DNA from: SIG607 sp045537575
GTDB taxonomy: Bacteria > Bacillota > Clostridia > Oscillospirales > Acutalibacteraceae
Reading direction: 5' to 3'
Assembly (NCBI GenBank): GCA_045537575.1
Contig: JAZSPU010000005.1
Location: 1 to 57,703, forward strand
DNA length: 57,703 nt
The position numbers and the translations under genes are program-made. This document shows, in pieces, positions 7,387 through 16,004 of this stretch; within the stretch, counting starts at the first letter, position 1, and every line of letters begins with the position of its first letter. The notes below the pieces were generated by a model, which was not told the origin of the DNA, searched no databases, and was given only the letters and a program-made list of their open reading frames with translations.

Positions 7387-9072
7387 TTATTTCTTGAAAG
7401 AATCTTTAAGAGCAACTATACGGTTTATAACAACCTCGTTTTCGTTTGTGTCGGGGTCTATTGCAAAATATCCCTGACGCATAAACTGGAAGCGGTCACC
7501 CGATTTTGCATCTTTAATGTCTTTTCCAACCTTACAGCCCTTAAGGGTAACAAGAGAATCGGGATTAAGGTTATCAGCAAAGGAGGAAACGCCTTCTTCA
7601 TCAGAGGGGTTTTCTACGTTGAAGAGTCGGTCATAAAGACGTACTGTGGCATCAAAGCAGTTATCTGCGCTTACCCAGTGTAAAGTGCCCTTAACCTTTC
7701 TGCCGTCGGGAGTTTCGCCACCGAAGGACTGGGGATCATAGGTGCAATGAACAACCGTTATATTGCCTTTTTCGTCGGTTTCGTGAGAAGCGTAACGAAC
7801 GAAATATGCTCCCTTAAGACGCACCTCTTTTTCGGGGCAGAGTCTGAAATATTTTCCGGGAGGATTTAACATAAAGTCATCCTCTTCAATGTAAATATTT
7901 TTAGTAAAGGGAACGGTGTATTTGCCCATTTCGGGTTTGCCTGGGTTAACGTCAACCTCGATATAATCAACCTTATCCTCGGGGTAGTTATCTATAACAA
8001 CCTTCAAAGGACGAAGTACAGCCATAGTACGAGGCGCATTTAGGTTTAGGTCGTCGCGAACGCAGGATTCCAAAAGAGCATAGTCGATAACGCTGTATGC
8101 CTTGGAAACACCGATTTTATCAACGAAAGCTCTTATAGCTTCGGCAGGATAACCGCGTCTTCTCATACCGCAAATGGTAGCCATTCTCGGATCATCCCAA
8201 CCCGAAACAAGACCGTCATTAACAAGCTTTAAGCATTTTCTCTTACTTGTAAGGGTGTAGTTTACATTCATTCTTGCAAACTCAATTTGTCTTGGGGGCA
8301 TCTGGATATCAAGAGCCTGTAAAAACCAATTATAAAGGGGACGGTGGTTTTCAAATTCCAGTGAGCAAAGAGAATGTGTTACACCCTCCTTGGCATCGGA
8401 AAGGGGATGGGCAAAGTCATACATAGGATATACGCACCATTTGTCACCTGTTCTGTGGTGATGAGCCTTCATAACACGGTAGATAATGGGATCACGCATA
8501 TTAAGATTAGGAGAAGCCATATCTATTTTTGCTCTGAGAACTAAAGTGCCGTTATCAAATTCGCCTGCTGTCATACGGGCAAAAAGGTCTTTAGTTTCCT
8601 CGATAGGACGGTTTCTGAAGGGACTTTCCTTGCCGGGCTCGGTAAGGGTGCCTCTATACTCTCTTATTTCATCGGGAGTAAGCTCGTCAACATAGGCAAG
8701 ACCTTTATCAATAAGCTTTAAGGCGCATTCGTAAATATAATCGAAATAGTCCGAAGCATAGTAAACGTTGTCCCAGTTAAAGCCTAACCACTTAATATCT
8801 TCTTCAATGGCTTCAACGTACTCGGTATCTTCTTTGGTGGGGTTGGTATCGTCAAGGCGAAGATTACAGGTGCCGCCGTACTTTTCAGCAGTAGAAAAGT
8901 CTATGCAGATAGCCTTGGCGTGACCGATGTGAAGATAACCGTTAGGCTCAGGCGGGAAACGTGTCTGAACACGGTTATATACACCTTCTTCTAGGTCCTT
9001 GTCTATAAAATCATAAATAAAGTTGGAGGGCTTTTCAGCCACTTCGGGAATGTTGTTTTCTTTGGTTTCCAT
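7387..9072 (-). CDS. glnS: Glutamine--tRNA ligase
   Basis: A 561-residue class I aminoacyl-tRNA synthetase charging tRNA-Gln with glutamine. The HIGH motif lies in PPEPNGYLHIGHAKA (residues about 40-54), and the KMSKS-type motif is TSKRKC near residue 270. The characteristic GlnRS stretch LNMRDPIIYRVMKAHHHRTG is present, and the beta-barrel anticodon-binding region follows to the end. The length fits the family. A direct GlnRS is less common in Firmicutes, most of which make Gln-tRNA by GatCAB transamidation. It follows gltX by 16 bases in the same operon. The ATG is followed by METKENN and has a GGAGGC ribosome site. Confidence 0.96.
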   Translation of the reverse strand: METKENNIPEVAEKPSNFIYDFIDKDLEEGVYNRVQTRFPPEPNGYLHIGHAKAICIDFSTAEKYGGTCNLRLDDTNPTKEDTEYVEAIEEDIKWLGFNWDNVYYASDYFDYIYECALKLIDKGLAYVDELTPDEIREYRGTLTEPGKESPFRNRPIEETKDLFARMTAGEFDNGTLVLRAKIDMASPNLNMRDPIIYRVMKAHHHRTGDKWCVYPMYDFAHPLSDAKEGVTHSLCSLEFENHRPLYNWFLQALDIQMPPRQIEFARMNVNYTLTSKRKCLKLVNDGLVSGWDDPRMATICGMRRRGYPAEAIRAFVDKIGVSKAYSVIDYALLESCVRDDLNLNAPRTMAVLRPLKVVIDNYPEDKVDYIEVDVNPGKPEMGKYTVPFTKNIYIEEDDFMLNPPGKYFRLCPEKEVRLKGAYFVRYASHETDEKGNITVVHCTYDPQSFGGETPDGRKVKGTLHWVSADNCFDATVRLYDRLFNVENPSDEEGVSSFADNLNPDSLVTLKGCKVGKDIKDAKSGDRFQFMRQGYFAIDPDTNENEVVINRIVALKDSFKK

Positions 9073-9088
9073 TTAAATGCCTCCAAAA

Positions 9089-10744
9089 TCACTTAACAGA
9101 GGAAATTGCTCTGTCGATTCTTTCCATACATTTATCTTTACCCATTACCTTCATAATACTGCAAAGGTCGGGTGTGTTTCTTCTGCCGGTTATAGCAATT
9201 CTCAGTACTGTGGATAAATCGCCTGCGTGACCTTTGTATAAATCGGGATTAGCTTTATATTCCTTTGTTTCACTTGCGAAATTAAGGTCAGGGCAGAGAG
9301 ATTTTATTTTATCAAACCAAAGCTGTCGGTCATCGCTTTCATCATAAACCTTCTTATAAGCCTCAAGGAAAGCAACAGCATCGGCACATTCGATATTTTC
9401 GGGAAGTGTATAATCGGGTGTGAAAAGCTCCTCGAAGAAATAGGAAACGTAGTCCTTAGCTTCCTTCCACTTGGCAATGTCTTTTCTCGGCTTTGCACAG
9501 TCTCTGTCAATGGAGAAAACGGCTTCGGTATAGGCAGTATCACTAGTGAGAAGAGCGTAAAAATCGCTGTCAAATTCCTTTGCCCAGCTTGTGATTTTTT
9601 CGCTGACTTCTTTTCCTGACATACGGGAAACGATATTCTTGCTTACGTCAAGAAGCTTGTTTTCATCAAAGAGTGCGCCCGAAACACTCATCTTTTTAAG
9701 ATTAAACTTAAATTCACGATAGGATTTATCGGGATTTGCGCGTCTGAAGTCTTCAAAATCCGAAGCGGCAATGGTCATAAGATATTCTATAACGCAAAGA
9801 GCATCAAAGCCTTCTTCAATAAAGAAGTGTACCGCTGCTTCGGGATCTTTTCTCTTGGAAATCTTACGCTTTGCGCCGCCGTCTAACTTCATAATGGGAG
9901 AAACGTGAGCAAATTTCGGAACCTTGAAGCCTAAAAGACGGAAAAGCTGAATGTGTTTAGGTACTGATGAAATCCACTCGTCTCCGCGCATAACGTGGGT
10001 AGTGTGCATAAGGTGATCGTCAATAGCGTGAGCAAAGTGGTAGGTGGGAATTCCATCTGATTTTAAAAGAACGAAATCCTCATCATTTTCGGGCATTTCG
10101 ATTTTGCCCTTTATCATATCGTCGAAAATCACCTTGTTTTCTTCGTTTCCGGGAGATTTTAGGCGGATAACAAAGGGAAGACCTGCCTCTACCTTTTCCT
10201 TGATTTCATCAAAGGAAAGATTTCTGCATTTAGCCCACTGACCGTGATAGCCGGTTCTTATATTATCTTTTTCCTGTATATTTCTTGTTTCTTCCAATTC
10301 TTCTGAAGTACAAAAACAAGGATATGCAAGACCTTGACGGATAAGTTCTTTTACATAGGTCTGATAGATTTCGGCGCGGCGGCTTTGCTGATAGGGGCCG
10401 TAAATACCCTTTTCCTCGTTACCGCTTACAAAGCCTTCGTCAATGTTAATGCCAAAACGGTTAAGACCGTCGATAATATTTTCAATACCGCCTTCGATTT
10501 CGCGCTTTTTGTCGGTGTCTTCAATACGGGTGAAGAAGATACCGTCGCTGCTAGTGGCGGCAATTCTGTTTACAAGTGAAGTAAAAAGTGTACCGATATG
10601 AAGATATCCCGTAGGGCTGGGGGCAATACGAACTACCTTTGCGCCTTCTTTAAGGGTTCTTTCGGGATAAAGAGCTTCGTAGTAATCGGGAGTTTTATCT
10701 ATTTTGGGCAGTAAAAGATCTGCCAACATTAAATTTTCGGACAT
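9089..10744 (-). CDS. gltX: Glutamate--tRNA ligase
   Basis: A 551-residue class I synthetase charging tRNA-Glu. The HIGH region is IAPSPTGYLHIGT (residues about 40-52) and the KMSKS motif is KRKISKRKD near residue 290. PCFCTSEELEE and HVMRGDEWISSVPKHI are typical of GluRS. At 551 residues it is longer than the usual 480-490 residue bacterial enzyme, with extra sequence in the C-terminal half. It is the second gene after nrdR and directly precedes glnS, so the two glutamate-family synthetases are co-transcribed. Confidence 0.96.
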   Translation of the reverse strand: MSENLMLADLLLPKIDKTPDYYEALYPERTLKEGAKVVRIAPSPTGYLHIGTLFTSLVNRIAATSSDGIFFTRIEDTDKKREIEGGIENIIDGLNRFGINIDEGFVSGNEEKGIYGPYQQSRRAEIYQTYVKELIRQGLAYPCFCTSEELEETRNIQEKDNIRTGYHGQWAKCRNLSFDEIKEKVEAGLPFVIRLKSPGNEENKVIFDDMIKGKIEMPENDEDFVLLKSDGIPTYHFAHAIDDHLMHTTHVMRGDEWISSVPKHIQLFRLLGFKVPKFAHVSPIMKLDGGAKRKISKRKDPEAAVHFFIEEGFDALCVIEYLMTIAASDFEDFRRANPDKSYREFKFNLKKMSVSGALFDENKLLDVSKNIVSRMSGKEVSEKITSWAKEFDSDFYALLTSDTAYTEAVFSIDRDCAKPRKDIAKWKEAKDYVSYFFEELFTPDYTLPENIECADAVAFLEAYKKVYDESDDRQLWFDKIKSLCPDLNFASETKEYKANPDLYKGHAGDLSTVLRIAITGRRNTPDLCSIMKVMGKDKCMERIDRAISSVK

Positions 10745-10758
10745 TCTAATTCCTCCGC

Positions 10759-11211
10759 TTATTTGTCTGCTAATTTTTTAAGCTCGTCCATAAAGGATGA
10801 TATGTCGTTGAAACGGCGGTAAACCGAAACAAAACGAACGTATGCAACTTCGTCAACCTTTTTCATTTTTTCCATTACAAGCTCACCGATATGCTCGGAG
10901 GAAACCTCTCTGTCAAGGGTGTTCTGAATAGAAAGCTCGATTTCGTCAATAAGATTTTCCAAGGTTTCAAGAGATACGGGACGCTTCTCGCATGCGCGAA
11001 GCAAACCGTTTAAAAGCTTTTCGCGTTTAAAGGGCTCTCTTGATTTATCCTTCTTAATAACGATAATGGGGAGACTTTCAATAAGCTCGTATGTAGTAAA
11101 GCGTTTAGCGCATTTAAGACACTCTCTTCTGCGTCTTATACGCTCTCCTTCATCAGTAGGACGGGAGTCAACAACTTTACTTTCTTCAAAGCCGCAATAA
11201 GGACATTTCAT
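10759..11211 (-). CDS. nrdR: Transcriptional repressor NrdR
   Basis: A 150-residue repressor of ribonucleotide reductase genes that senses dATP/ATP. The N-terminal zinc ribbon has CPYCG (residues 3-7) and CLKCAKRFTTYE (about 31-42), and residues 48-140 are the ATP-cone domain (VIKKDKSREPFKREKL). The length is standard. It is the first gene of the nrdR-gltX-glnS-nif3-AEC operon, though no ribonucleotide reductase gene is in the window. A minus-strand promoter lies 33 bases upstream. Confidence 0.96.
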   Translation of the reverse strand: MKCPYCGFEESKVVDSRPTDEGERIRRRRECLKCAKRFTTYELIESLPIIVIKKDKSREPFKREKLLNGLLRACEKRPVSLETLENLIDEIELSIQNTLDREVSSEHIGELVMEKMKKVDEVAYVRFVSVYRRFNDISSFMDELKKLADK

Positions 11212-11243
11212 AACCTATCACCTTTTTCGCACAATTATTAGCT

Positions 11244-11272
11244 ATTATACCACAATATATAGTAAGTTGCAA
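11244..11272 (-). promoter_or_regulatory. Promoter of the nrdR operon
   Basis: Minus strand TTGCAA (plus 11267-11272), 17-base spacer, TATAAT (plus 11244-11249). No obvious NrdR box pair was identified within it. Confidence 0.8.
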
Positions 11273-11287
11273 GAAAAAAATTCACTA

Positions 11288-11316
11288 TTGCAAAGAGGTA
11301 AATAAACTGATAAAAT
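11288..11316 (+). promoter_or_regulatory. Promoter of the cyclophilin-rfbA-glycosyltransferase operon
   Basis: TTGCAA (11288-11293), 17-base spacer, TAAAAT (11311-11316), 36 bases before the cyclophilin start codon. It diverges from the nrdR promoter. Confidence 0.7.
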
Positions 11317-11351
11317 ATAGATAAATTAAAGTTTTTGAAAGGACGTATTTT

Positions 11352-11939
11352 ATGCTTAAACAATTATCTACTCCCACTTTAGAGGATACCGTTGCTCTTA
11401 TGCACACAACCTTAGGTGATATAAAAATTCTTCTTTTCCCCGAAGAAGCACCCAAGACTGTAGAAAACTTTGTAACCCATGCAAATAACGGCTACTATAA
11501 CGGAATTATATTCCACCGTGTAATTAAAGATTTTATGATTCAGGGCGGCGATCCTACAGGCACAGGTATGGGTGGCGAAAGTATTTGGGGCAGAAGTTTT
11601 AAGGATGAGTTTTCACCACTTTTACATAACTACAGAGGTGCTCTCTGTATGGCTAATGCAGGTCCCAATACCAACGGCAGTCAGTTCTTTATCGTTCAGG
11701 CTCAAACAGTTCCCGAAAATATGCTCGAACAGATGAAAGAGCTTCCCGATTCCTTCCCGCCCGAGTGCGCAGAGGCTTATGCAAAGCTTGGCGGTACTCC
11801 TTGGCTTGATTACCGTCACAGCGTGTTCGGTCAGGTTGTTGAAGGAATGGACGTTGTTGATAAAATTGCTAATGCCAAAACAGGCGCAAACGATAAGCCT
11901 GTAGAGGAAATTTCCATAATCAGTATTGAAATTCTTTAA
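11352..11939 (+). CDS. Cyclophilin-type peptidyl-prolyl cis-trans isomerase
   Basis: A 195-residue folding catalyst that isomerises X-Pro bonds. Family signatures are VENFVTHANNGYYNGIIFHRVIKDFMIQGGDP (around residues 37-68, with the catalytic Arg in FHRV), the GGESIWG stretch, MANAGPNTNGSQFFI (near 98-112) and HSVFGQVVEGMDVVDKI (near 157-173). No signal peptide is seen, so it is cytoplasmic. AAAGGAC lies before the ATG. It is the first gene of a run with rfbA and two glycosyltransferases; the functional link is not clear. Confidence 0.94.
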   Translation: MLKQLSTPTLEDTVALMHTTLGDIKILLFPEEAPKTVENFVTHANNGYYNGIIFHRVIKDFMIQGGDPTGTGMGGESIWGRSFKDEFSPLLHNYRGALCMANAGPNTNGSQFFIVQAQTVPENMLEQMKELPDSFPPECAEAYAKLGGTPWLDYRHSVFGQVVEGMDVVDKIANAKTGANDKPVEEISIISIEIL

Positions 11940-11956
11940 TAAAAGGAGAAACGTGT

Positions 11957-12835
11957 ATGAAAGGCATTATTTTGGCAGGCGGAAGCGGAACAAGACTTTA
12001 CCCTCTTACAATGGTAACCTCAAAACAGCTCTTACCGGTTTATGATAAACCGATGATTTACTATCCTCTTTCTACCTTGATGCTTGCGGGAATAAGAGAT
12101 ATTCTCATTATTTCCACACCTACCGACCTTCCTAATTTTAAACGTCTTTTGGGAGACGGAAGCGACTACGGCATTAACCTTTCTTACGCTGAACAGCCCT
12201 CTCCCGACGGACTTGCTCAGGCATTTTTAATCGGTGAAGAGTTTATAAACGGCGACGCTTGCGCTATGGTGCTGGGTGATAATATTTTCTACGGAAGCGG
12301 TCTTACAAAGCACTTAAGAAATGCGGCAGAGTGCAAAAACGGCGCTACCGTTTTCGGCTACTACGTTGATGATCCCGAACGCTTTGGTATAGTTGAATTT
12401 GATGAAAACGGAAAGGCTATTTCCATAGAAGAAAAGCCTGAACATCCTAAGTCAAACTACTGTGTAACAGGGCTTTATTTCTATGATAACCGTGTGGTTG
12501 ATTTTGCCAAAAAGGTTAAGCCTTCAAAACGCGGTGAGCTTGAAATAACCGACCTTAACAGAATGTACCTTGAGGACGGAACCTTAAACGTGGTGACTTT
12601 GGGCAGAGGCTATGCTTGGCTTGATACAGGCACAATGGACGCATTGGCTGATGCTACGGAATTTGTTAAGGTTATTGAGTCCCGTCAGGGTATTCAGATT
12701 TCTGCCGTTGAGGAAATTGCCTACGTTAACGGCTGGATAACTAAAGAAAAACTGCTTGATTCAGCCGAGCGTTACGGAAAATCTCCCTACGGTCAGCATT
12801 TAAAGAAGGTTGCAGAAGGAAAGATTCGTTACTGA
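11957..12835 (+). CDS. rfbA: Glucose-1-phosphate thymidylyltransferase
   Basis: A 292-residue nucleotidyltransferase making dTDP-glucose from dTTP and glucose 1-phosphate, the first step toward dTDP-rhamnose and related sugars. The nucleotide-binding GGSGTRLYPLT (residues 8-18) and the catalytic Lys in EKPEHPKSNYCVTGLYFYD (about 158-176) are intact, and the length is standard. rfbB, rfbC and rfbD are not in the window, so the rest of the dTDP-sugar pathway lies elsewhere. It is followed after one base by a glycosyltransferase gene, which suggests supply of an activated sugar for a surface glycan. Confidence 0.95.
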   Translation: MKGIILAGGSGTRLYPLTMVTSKQLLPVYDKPMIYYPLSTLMLAGIRDILIISTPTDLPNFKRLLGDGSDYGINLSYAEQPSPDGLAQAFLIGEEFINGDACAMVLGDNIFYGSGLTKHLRNAAECKNGATVFGYYVDDPERFGIVEFDENGKAISIEEKPEHPKSNYCVTGLYFYDNRVVDFAKKVKPSKRGELEITDLNRMYLEDGTLNVVTLGRGYAWLDTGTMDALADATEFVKVIESRQGIQISAVEEIAYVNGWITKEKLLDSAERYGKSPYGQHLKKVAEGKIRY

Positions 12836-12836
12836 T

Positions 12837-13826
12837 ATGTGTAAAATCACTGTGGCTATTCCGGTTTATAACTGCGAAAACACCTTGCAAAAATGTCTTG
12901 ACAGCGTTATAAATCAGAGCTTTAAGGATATTGAAATTCTGTTAATCAATGACGGAAGCCCCGATAACAGCGAGGAAATCTGTCTTGATTATATGAAGAA
13001 AGACGAAAGAATAAAATACATCCGCCGTGAAAACGGCGGATTGGCTAGTGTGCGCAATTTAGCTTTAAGCAAGGCTCAAGGGGAATATCTATGCTTTGTT
13101 GACAGCGATGATTATATTGACGCTGACGCTCTTTCTTTTATGTATGAAAAAGCAGAAAAAGAGCAGTGCGATATTGTTCTTTGCGGGTATTTTACCGAAA
13201 ACGGCGATGCACAGCAAAGGGTGATTTACGTAGGCGAAAAAGGGGATGCGCTTGATTTAAAGGAGCTTAAGGCAAAAAACCTTATTGACCCTGCGTGGAA
13301 TAAGCTTTATAGACTTGATTTTCTGAAAAAAACAGGCGTAAAATTTCCCGAAGGCGAGTATTACGAGGACACGTTTTTTAATCTTTCTCTTATGCCATTT
13401 AATCCGAAAATTACCGTTTATGAGGAATGTTTTTACCATTACGTTTTAAATATGGGAAGCATTACAAGACGGTATAATAAGGAAAAGCTTTCCACCATAA
13501 AGGATAGAGCAAGGCTTTTGAAAAGTGTTACAAACGGCATTGACTCTTACTGTGATTTTTACTTTATAAAATGCGTTTTTTCTTCTTTTATTGATATGTT
13601 TTTTTCTCTAACAAAAAAGAAAATTAAAGCTGCTATAAAGAAGGAAATAAGCAATGCGGAGTTTAAAAACTGCGCCAAAAATGCTTTTTATAAGGGACGT
13701 TCTTCCCGTATTATAATAAAAACCGCGCAAAGCGGCAGGGTAGGGGCAATATATAATTTTTGCAAATTGTCCTTCTTCCTTAAATATAAAATGCAAAAAA
13801 CTTTTTTAAGGGTGAAAAATAAATGA
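12837..13826 (+). CDS. Family 2 glycosyltransferase
   Basis: A 329-residue GT-A fold glycosyltransferase. The ATG at 12837 starts one base after the rfbA stop and leads directly into the sugar-nucleotide fold, ITVAIPVYNCENTLQKCL. INDGSPDNSEE (residues about 41-51) and the metal-binding FVDSDDYID near 85-93 are typical of GT2. Residues about 240-329 are basic and partly hydrophobic, with no clear transmembrane helix. It probably adds a sugar to a surface polysaccharide or teichoic-acid-like polymer; donor and acceptor cannot be read. It overlaps the next gene by four bases. Confidence 0.9.
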   Translation: MCKITVAIPVYNCENTLQKCLDSVINQSFKDIEILLINDGSPDNSEEICLDYMKKDERIKYIRRENGGLASVRNLALSKAQGEYLCFVDSDDYIDADALSFMYEKAEKEQCDIVLCGYFTENGDAQQRVIYVGEKGDALDLKELKAKNLIDPAWNKLYRLDFLKKTGVKFPEGEYYEDTFFNLSLMPFNPKITVYEECFYHYVLNMGSITRRYNKEKLSTIKDRARLLKSVTNGIDSYCDFYFIKCVFSSFIDMFFSLTKKKIKAAIKKEISNAEFKNCAKNAFYKGRSSRIIIKTAQSGRVGAIYNFCKLSFFLKYKMQKTFLRVKNK

Positions 13827-14791
13827 CCGTATCTGTGGCTGTAGCCGCCTATAACGGCGAAAAGTATATAAAAGAACAGCTTGAAAGCATTTTAAATCAG
13901 ACAGTAAAGCCCCAAGAAGTAATAATATGCGATGACGGTTCAACCGACAGTACCGTGAAAATCTGCAAGGATTTTATAAGTGAAAACCGCCTTGACAATT
14001 GGTTTGTCTTTGAAAACGAAGAAAACAAAGGCTATTGCTGTAATTTTTACGGCGCAATAGAAAAATGCAACGGCGACGTTATTTTTCTATGTGATCAAGA
14101 CGATAAATGGATGGCGCAAAAGGTCGAAAGAATGACATCTGTTTTAAAAGAAAATAAGGATATTGCCGTTCTTTCAAGCAGATATGACGTTATTGACTCA
14201 AATGGAAATATAATTGAAAATTCGGGCATAACCTATCTGGGTGAAAAATTTGATTCAAGTATAGAATATCTTGATTTTGATTCCTTTATCGGCTGTTCCT
14301 ATATACGTGGATTTTCAATGTGCTTTAAAAAGGAAATCAAAGAAAAACTAAAGCCTATTGATTTTAAATCCTTGCTTTCGCATGACTGGTATATTTGTAT
14401 GCTTGGAATACTGCTTGGAAAAACCGCTGTATTAAACGAAAAACTAGGATACTACAGATACCACTTTAATAACGTTTCCCTATCCGATATGACTAGAAAA
14501 ACCTTCCTCGGAGACAGAGAAAAACGTAAAAACGGACTTAAGGAGTCTATAGAAGGGCATAATTATCTTTTAGAATTTAATTTAAGTGTGAAAGACAGAA
14601 AACAAACGGAAAAATTTATTAAACTTGAAAAGAAAAGACTAAAGTTTTTAAATAAGAAAAATCCGTTTTTGTGGCTTTCCCTTGTGTTTTCGCTGAATCT
14701 CTATAAAAGGTACTATAAATCCTTTAAAGGCGGATTACGCGTGTGGCTGGGCGATTTTTGCTACGCCTACAATATAAACTTCAAAAAATGA
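13823..14791 (+). CDS. Family 2 glycosyltransferase (rhamnosyltransferase-like)
   Basis: A 322-residue GT2 enzyme. VSVAVAAYNGEKYIKEQLES opens the fold, CDDGSTDST (residues about 36-44) binds the nucleotide, and FLCDQDDKW near residue 90 carries the metal-binding aspartates. The CDQDD form and the overall layout are those of enzymes commonly annotated as rhamnosyltransferases, which would agree with rfbA two genes upstream, but the sugar is inferred. The C-terminal third has a VWLSLVFSLNLYKRYYKSFKGG-like hydrophobic/basic segment. It ends in a terminator that shares its stop codon. Confidence 0.87.
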   Translation: MTVSVAVAAYNGEKYIKEQLESILNQTVKPQEVIICDDGSTDSTVKICKDFISENRLDNWFVFENEENKGYCCNFYGAIEKCNGDVIFLCDQDDKWMAQKVERMTSVLKENKDIAVLSSRYDVIDSNGNIIENSGITYLGEKFDSSIEYLDFDSFIGCSYIRGFSMCFKKEIKEKLKPIDFKSLLSHDWYICMLGILLGKTAVLNEKLGYYRYHFNNVSLSDMTRKTFLGDREKRKNGLKESIEGHNYLLEFNLSVKDRKQTEKFIKLEKKRLKFLNKKNPFLWLSLVFSLNLYKRYYKSFKGGLRVWLGDFCYAYNINFKK

Positions 14792-14817
14792 CGAAACGCA
14801 CAGTTTCGTCATTTTTT
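14783..14817 (+). terminator. Intrinsic terminator of the rfbA operon
   Basis: ATGACGAAAC (14788-14797) pairs with GTTTCGTCAT (14803-14812) around GCACA, flanked by an A-run and a six-base T-run. The stop codon TGA lies in the left arm. Confidence 0.9.
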
Positions 14818-14835
14818 AGGATATAGGGATTGGTA

Positions 14836-14900
14836 TTTTGTAGGGGCAATTCACGAATTGCCCGAAATAAGCGGTTGATTCGTGAATCAACCCTACAAAA
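14836..14900. repeat. 65-bp miniature inverted-repeat element
   Basis: Perfect 10-base terminal inverted repeats, TTTTGTAGGG (14836-14845) and CCCTACAAAA (14891-14900). Each half holds an inner palindrome, GGGCAATTCACGAATTGCCC on the left and TTGATTCGTGAATCAA on the right. No coding capacity. The pattern is that of the GTAGGGGC-type dispersed palindromes familiar in Firmicutes genomes. Confidence 0.75.
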
Positions 14901-14910
14901 GTTAGGGAAC

Positions 14911-14944
14911 AAAAAAACCTTCCTCTTTGTTATCAGGGGAAGGT
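14911..14944 (-). terminator. Intrinsic terminator of the RpiR-family regulator gene
   Basis: On the minus strand ACCTTCC and GGAAGGT (plus 14938-14944 and 14917-14923) pair, followed by a run of Ts (plus 14911-14917), ten bases past the stop codon. Confidence 0.75.
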
Positions 14945-14953
14945 GTATTTTTC

Positions 14954-15793
14954 TTATAACTTCTTATCTTTTAATGCTGACTCTGTATTATGGATAGCCT
15001 TTACTGCGTTGGAGTCGGAATTGGCGATTATATAGGTATATAAGCAGTCGAAAATTGTCAGCTGTGCGATTCGCGAACTCATTGCCAAAAGGGAGTGCTT
15101 TGTTTCTGCTGATTTTGTGAAAAGGCAGATATCGGAAACGCTTATTACAGGTGATTCGCCGAAGTTTGTAATGCATATGGTTGTTGCGTTGTTTAACTTT
15201 GCGATTTTTAGCGCCTGAACTATGTCGGCGGACTGTCCGGAGTGGGTGATACCTATAGCAACACACTCTTCGTTTAAATGTGACGCTATTATTGCTTGCA
15301 TATGGTTATCATTACAAGCGGAAGCATTAAGACCTACTCTTAAGAATTTATGCTGAGCATCAACTGCTATAGAAGCGGAATTTCCAAGACCGAAGATTAC
15401 AATTCTTTTGGAATTCATTATAGCTTTTGCCGCTGCTTCAAGAGATTTTTCATCAAGCACCGAAGCAGTATTCTCAAGGGCGATTTTAATTTCTCCTATC
15501 CTTTTAACGAACATATCATAACAGCTGTCACTCTGAACAATCTGCGAATTTTCATTTGAAAGGGTGGAGACCTCCTGAGCTATGGCGAGCTTAAGACCTT
15601 GATATCCGCCTACGCCCAGCCTTTTTGCAAAGCGCACAACAGTTGCATCTCCGCAGCCTGTTTCAAGCGCAAATTCCGTTATGGATAAAGGCAAAATAGA
15701 CTTTGGCTCGGCAATTAAACGGTCGGCGATTTTTCTCTCGCCGGGGCCCATTTCACCGTACAAAGAACGTATTGTAAGAAGTATTGATTTCAT
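14954..15793 (-). CDS. MurR/RpiR family transcriptional regulator (HTH + SIS)
   Basis: A 279-residue DNA-binding regulator. Residues 1-77 are the RpiR helix-turn-helix (SITEFALETGCGDATVVRFAKRLGVGGYQGLKLAIA), and residues about 125-255 are a sugar-phosphate-binding SIS domain (RIVIFGLGNSASIAVDAQHKFLRVG, ITHSGQSADIVQALKIAK, TTICITNFGESPVISVSD). Family members sense phosphosugars. It diverges from the ten-gene catabolic operon across a 211-base gap holding that operon's promoter, so it is the obvious local regulator, probably sensing a phosphorylated pathway intermediate. The target and effector are inferred. Confidence 0.92.
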   Translation of the reverse strand: MKSILLTIRSLYGEMGPGERKIADRLIAEPKSILPLSITEFALETGCGDATVVRFAKRLGVGGYQGLKLAIAQEVSTLSNENSQIVQSDSCYDMFVKRIGEIKIALENTASVLDEKSLEAAAKAIMNSKRIVIFGLGNSASIAVDAQHKFLRVGLNASACNDNHMQAIIASHLNEECVAIGITHSGQSADIVQALKIAKLNNATTICITNFGESPVISVSDICLFTKSAETKHSLLAMSSRIAQLTIFDCLYTYIIANSDSNAVKAIHNTESALKDKKL

Positions 15794-15887
15794 AAAAAAT
15801 CACACCTTTATGCGAAAATAATTTCCAAAACAAAGCAAATAAACGAAAACCAAAATAAGAAAAATGAAAAATTTTTTCAAAAATCCC

Positions 15888-15916
15888 TTGATTTTTTTAA
15901 AAAACAGTAGTAAAAT
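15888..15916 (+). promoter_or_regulatory. Promoter of the isomerase/Etf catabolic operon
   Basis: TTGATT (15888-15893), 17-base spacer, TAAAAT (15911-15916), about 90 bases before the first start codon. It lies in the gap divergent from the RpiR-type regulator gene. Confidence 0.75.
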
Positions 15917-15942
15917 AAAATGGTAATAGAGTGGGTTGGCTT

Positions 15943-15981
15943 TGGGTTTAGATACTTACATTTTATTATACCACAAACCCA
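15943..15981 (+). promoter_or_regulatory. Leader inverted repeat of the catabolic operon
   Basis: TGGGTTT (15943-15949) and AAACCCA (15975-15981) are inverted across 25 bases, downstream of the predicted transcription start. It may be an operator for the divergent regulator or a leader hairpin; the sequence does not tell which. Confidence 0.4.
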
Positions 15982-16004
15982 TGAAAAAAGAAAGGGGAAA
16001 TTTT

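Noticed and set aside
14836..14900. Considered as a factor-independent terminator pair.
   Set aside because: There is no T-run after either hairpin; dedicated terminators with T-runs flank it on both sides. The mobile-repeat reading fits better.
15936..16004. Upstream in-frame extension of the isomerase-family gene.
   Set aside because: It runs through the predicted transcript leader and hairpin, has no ribosome site, and adds residues unlike the family; the ATG at 16005 has a strong site.
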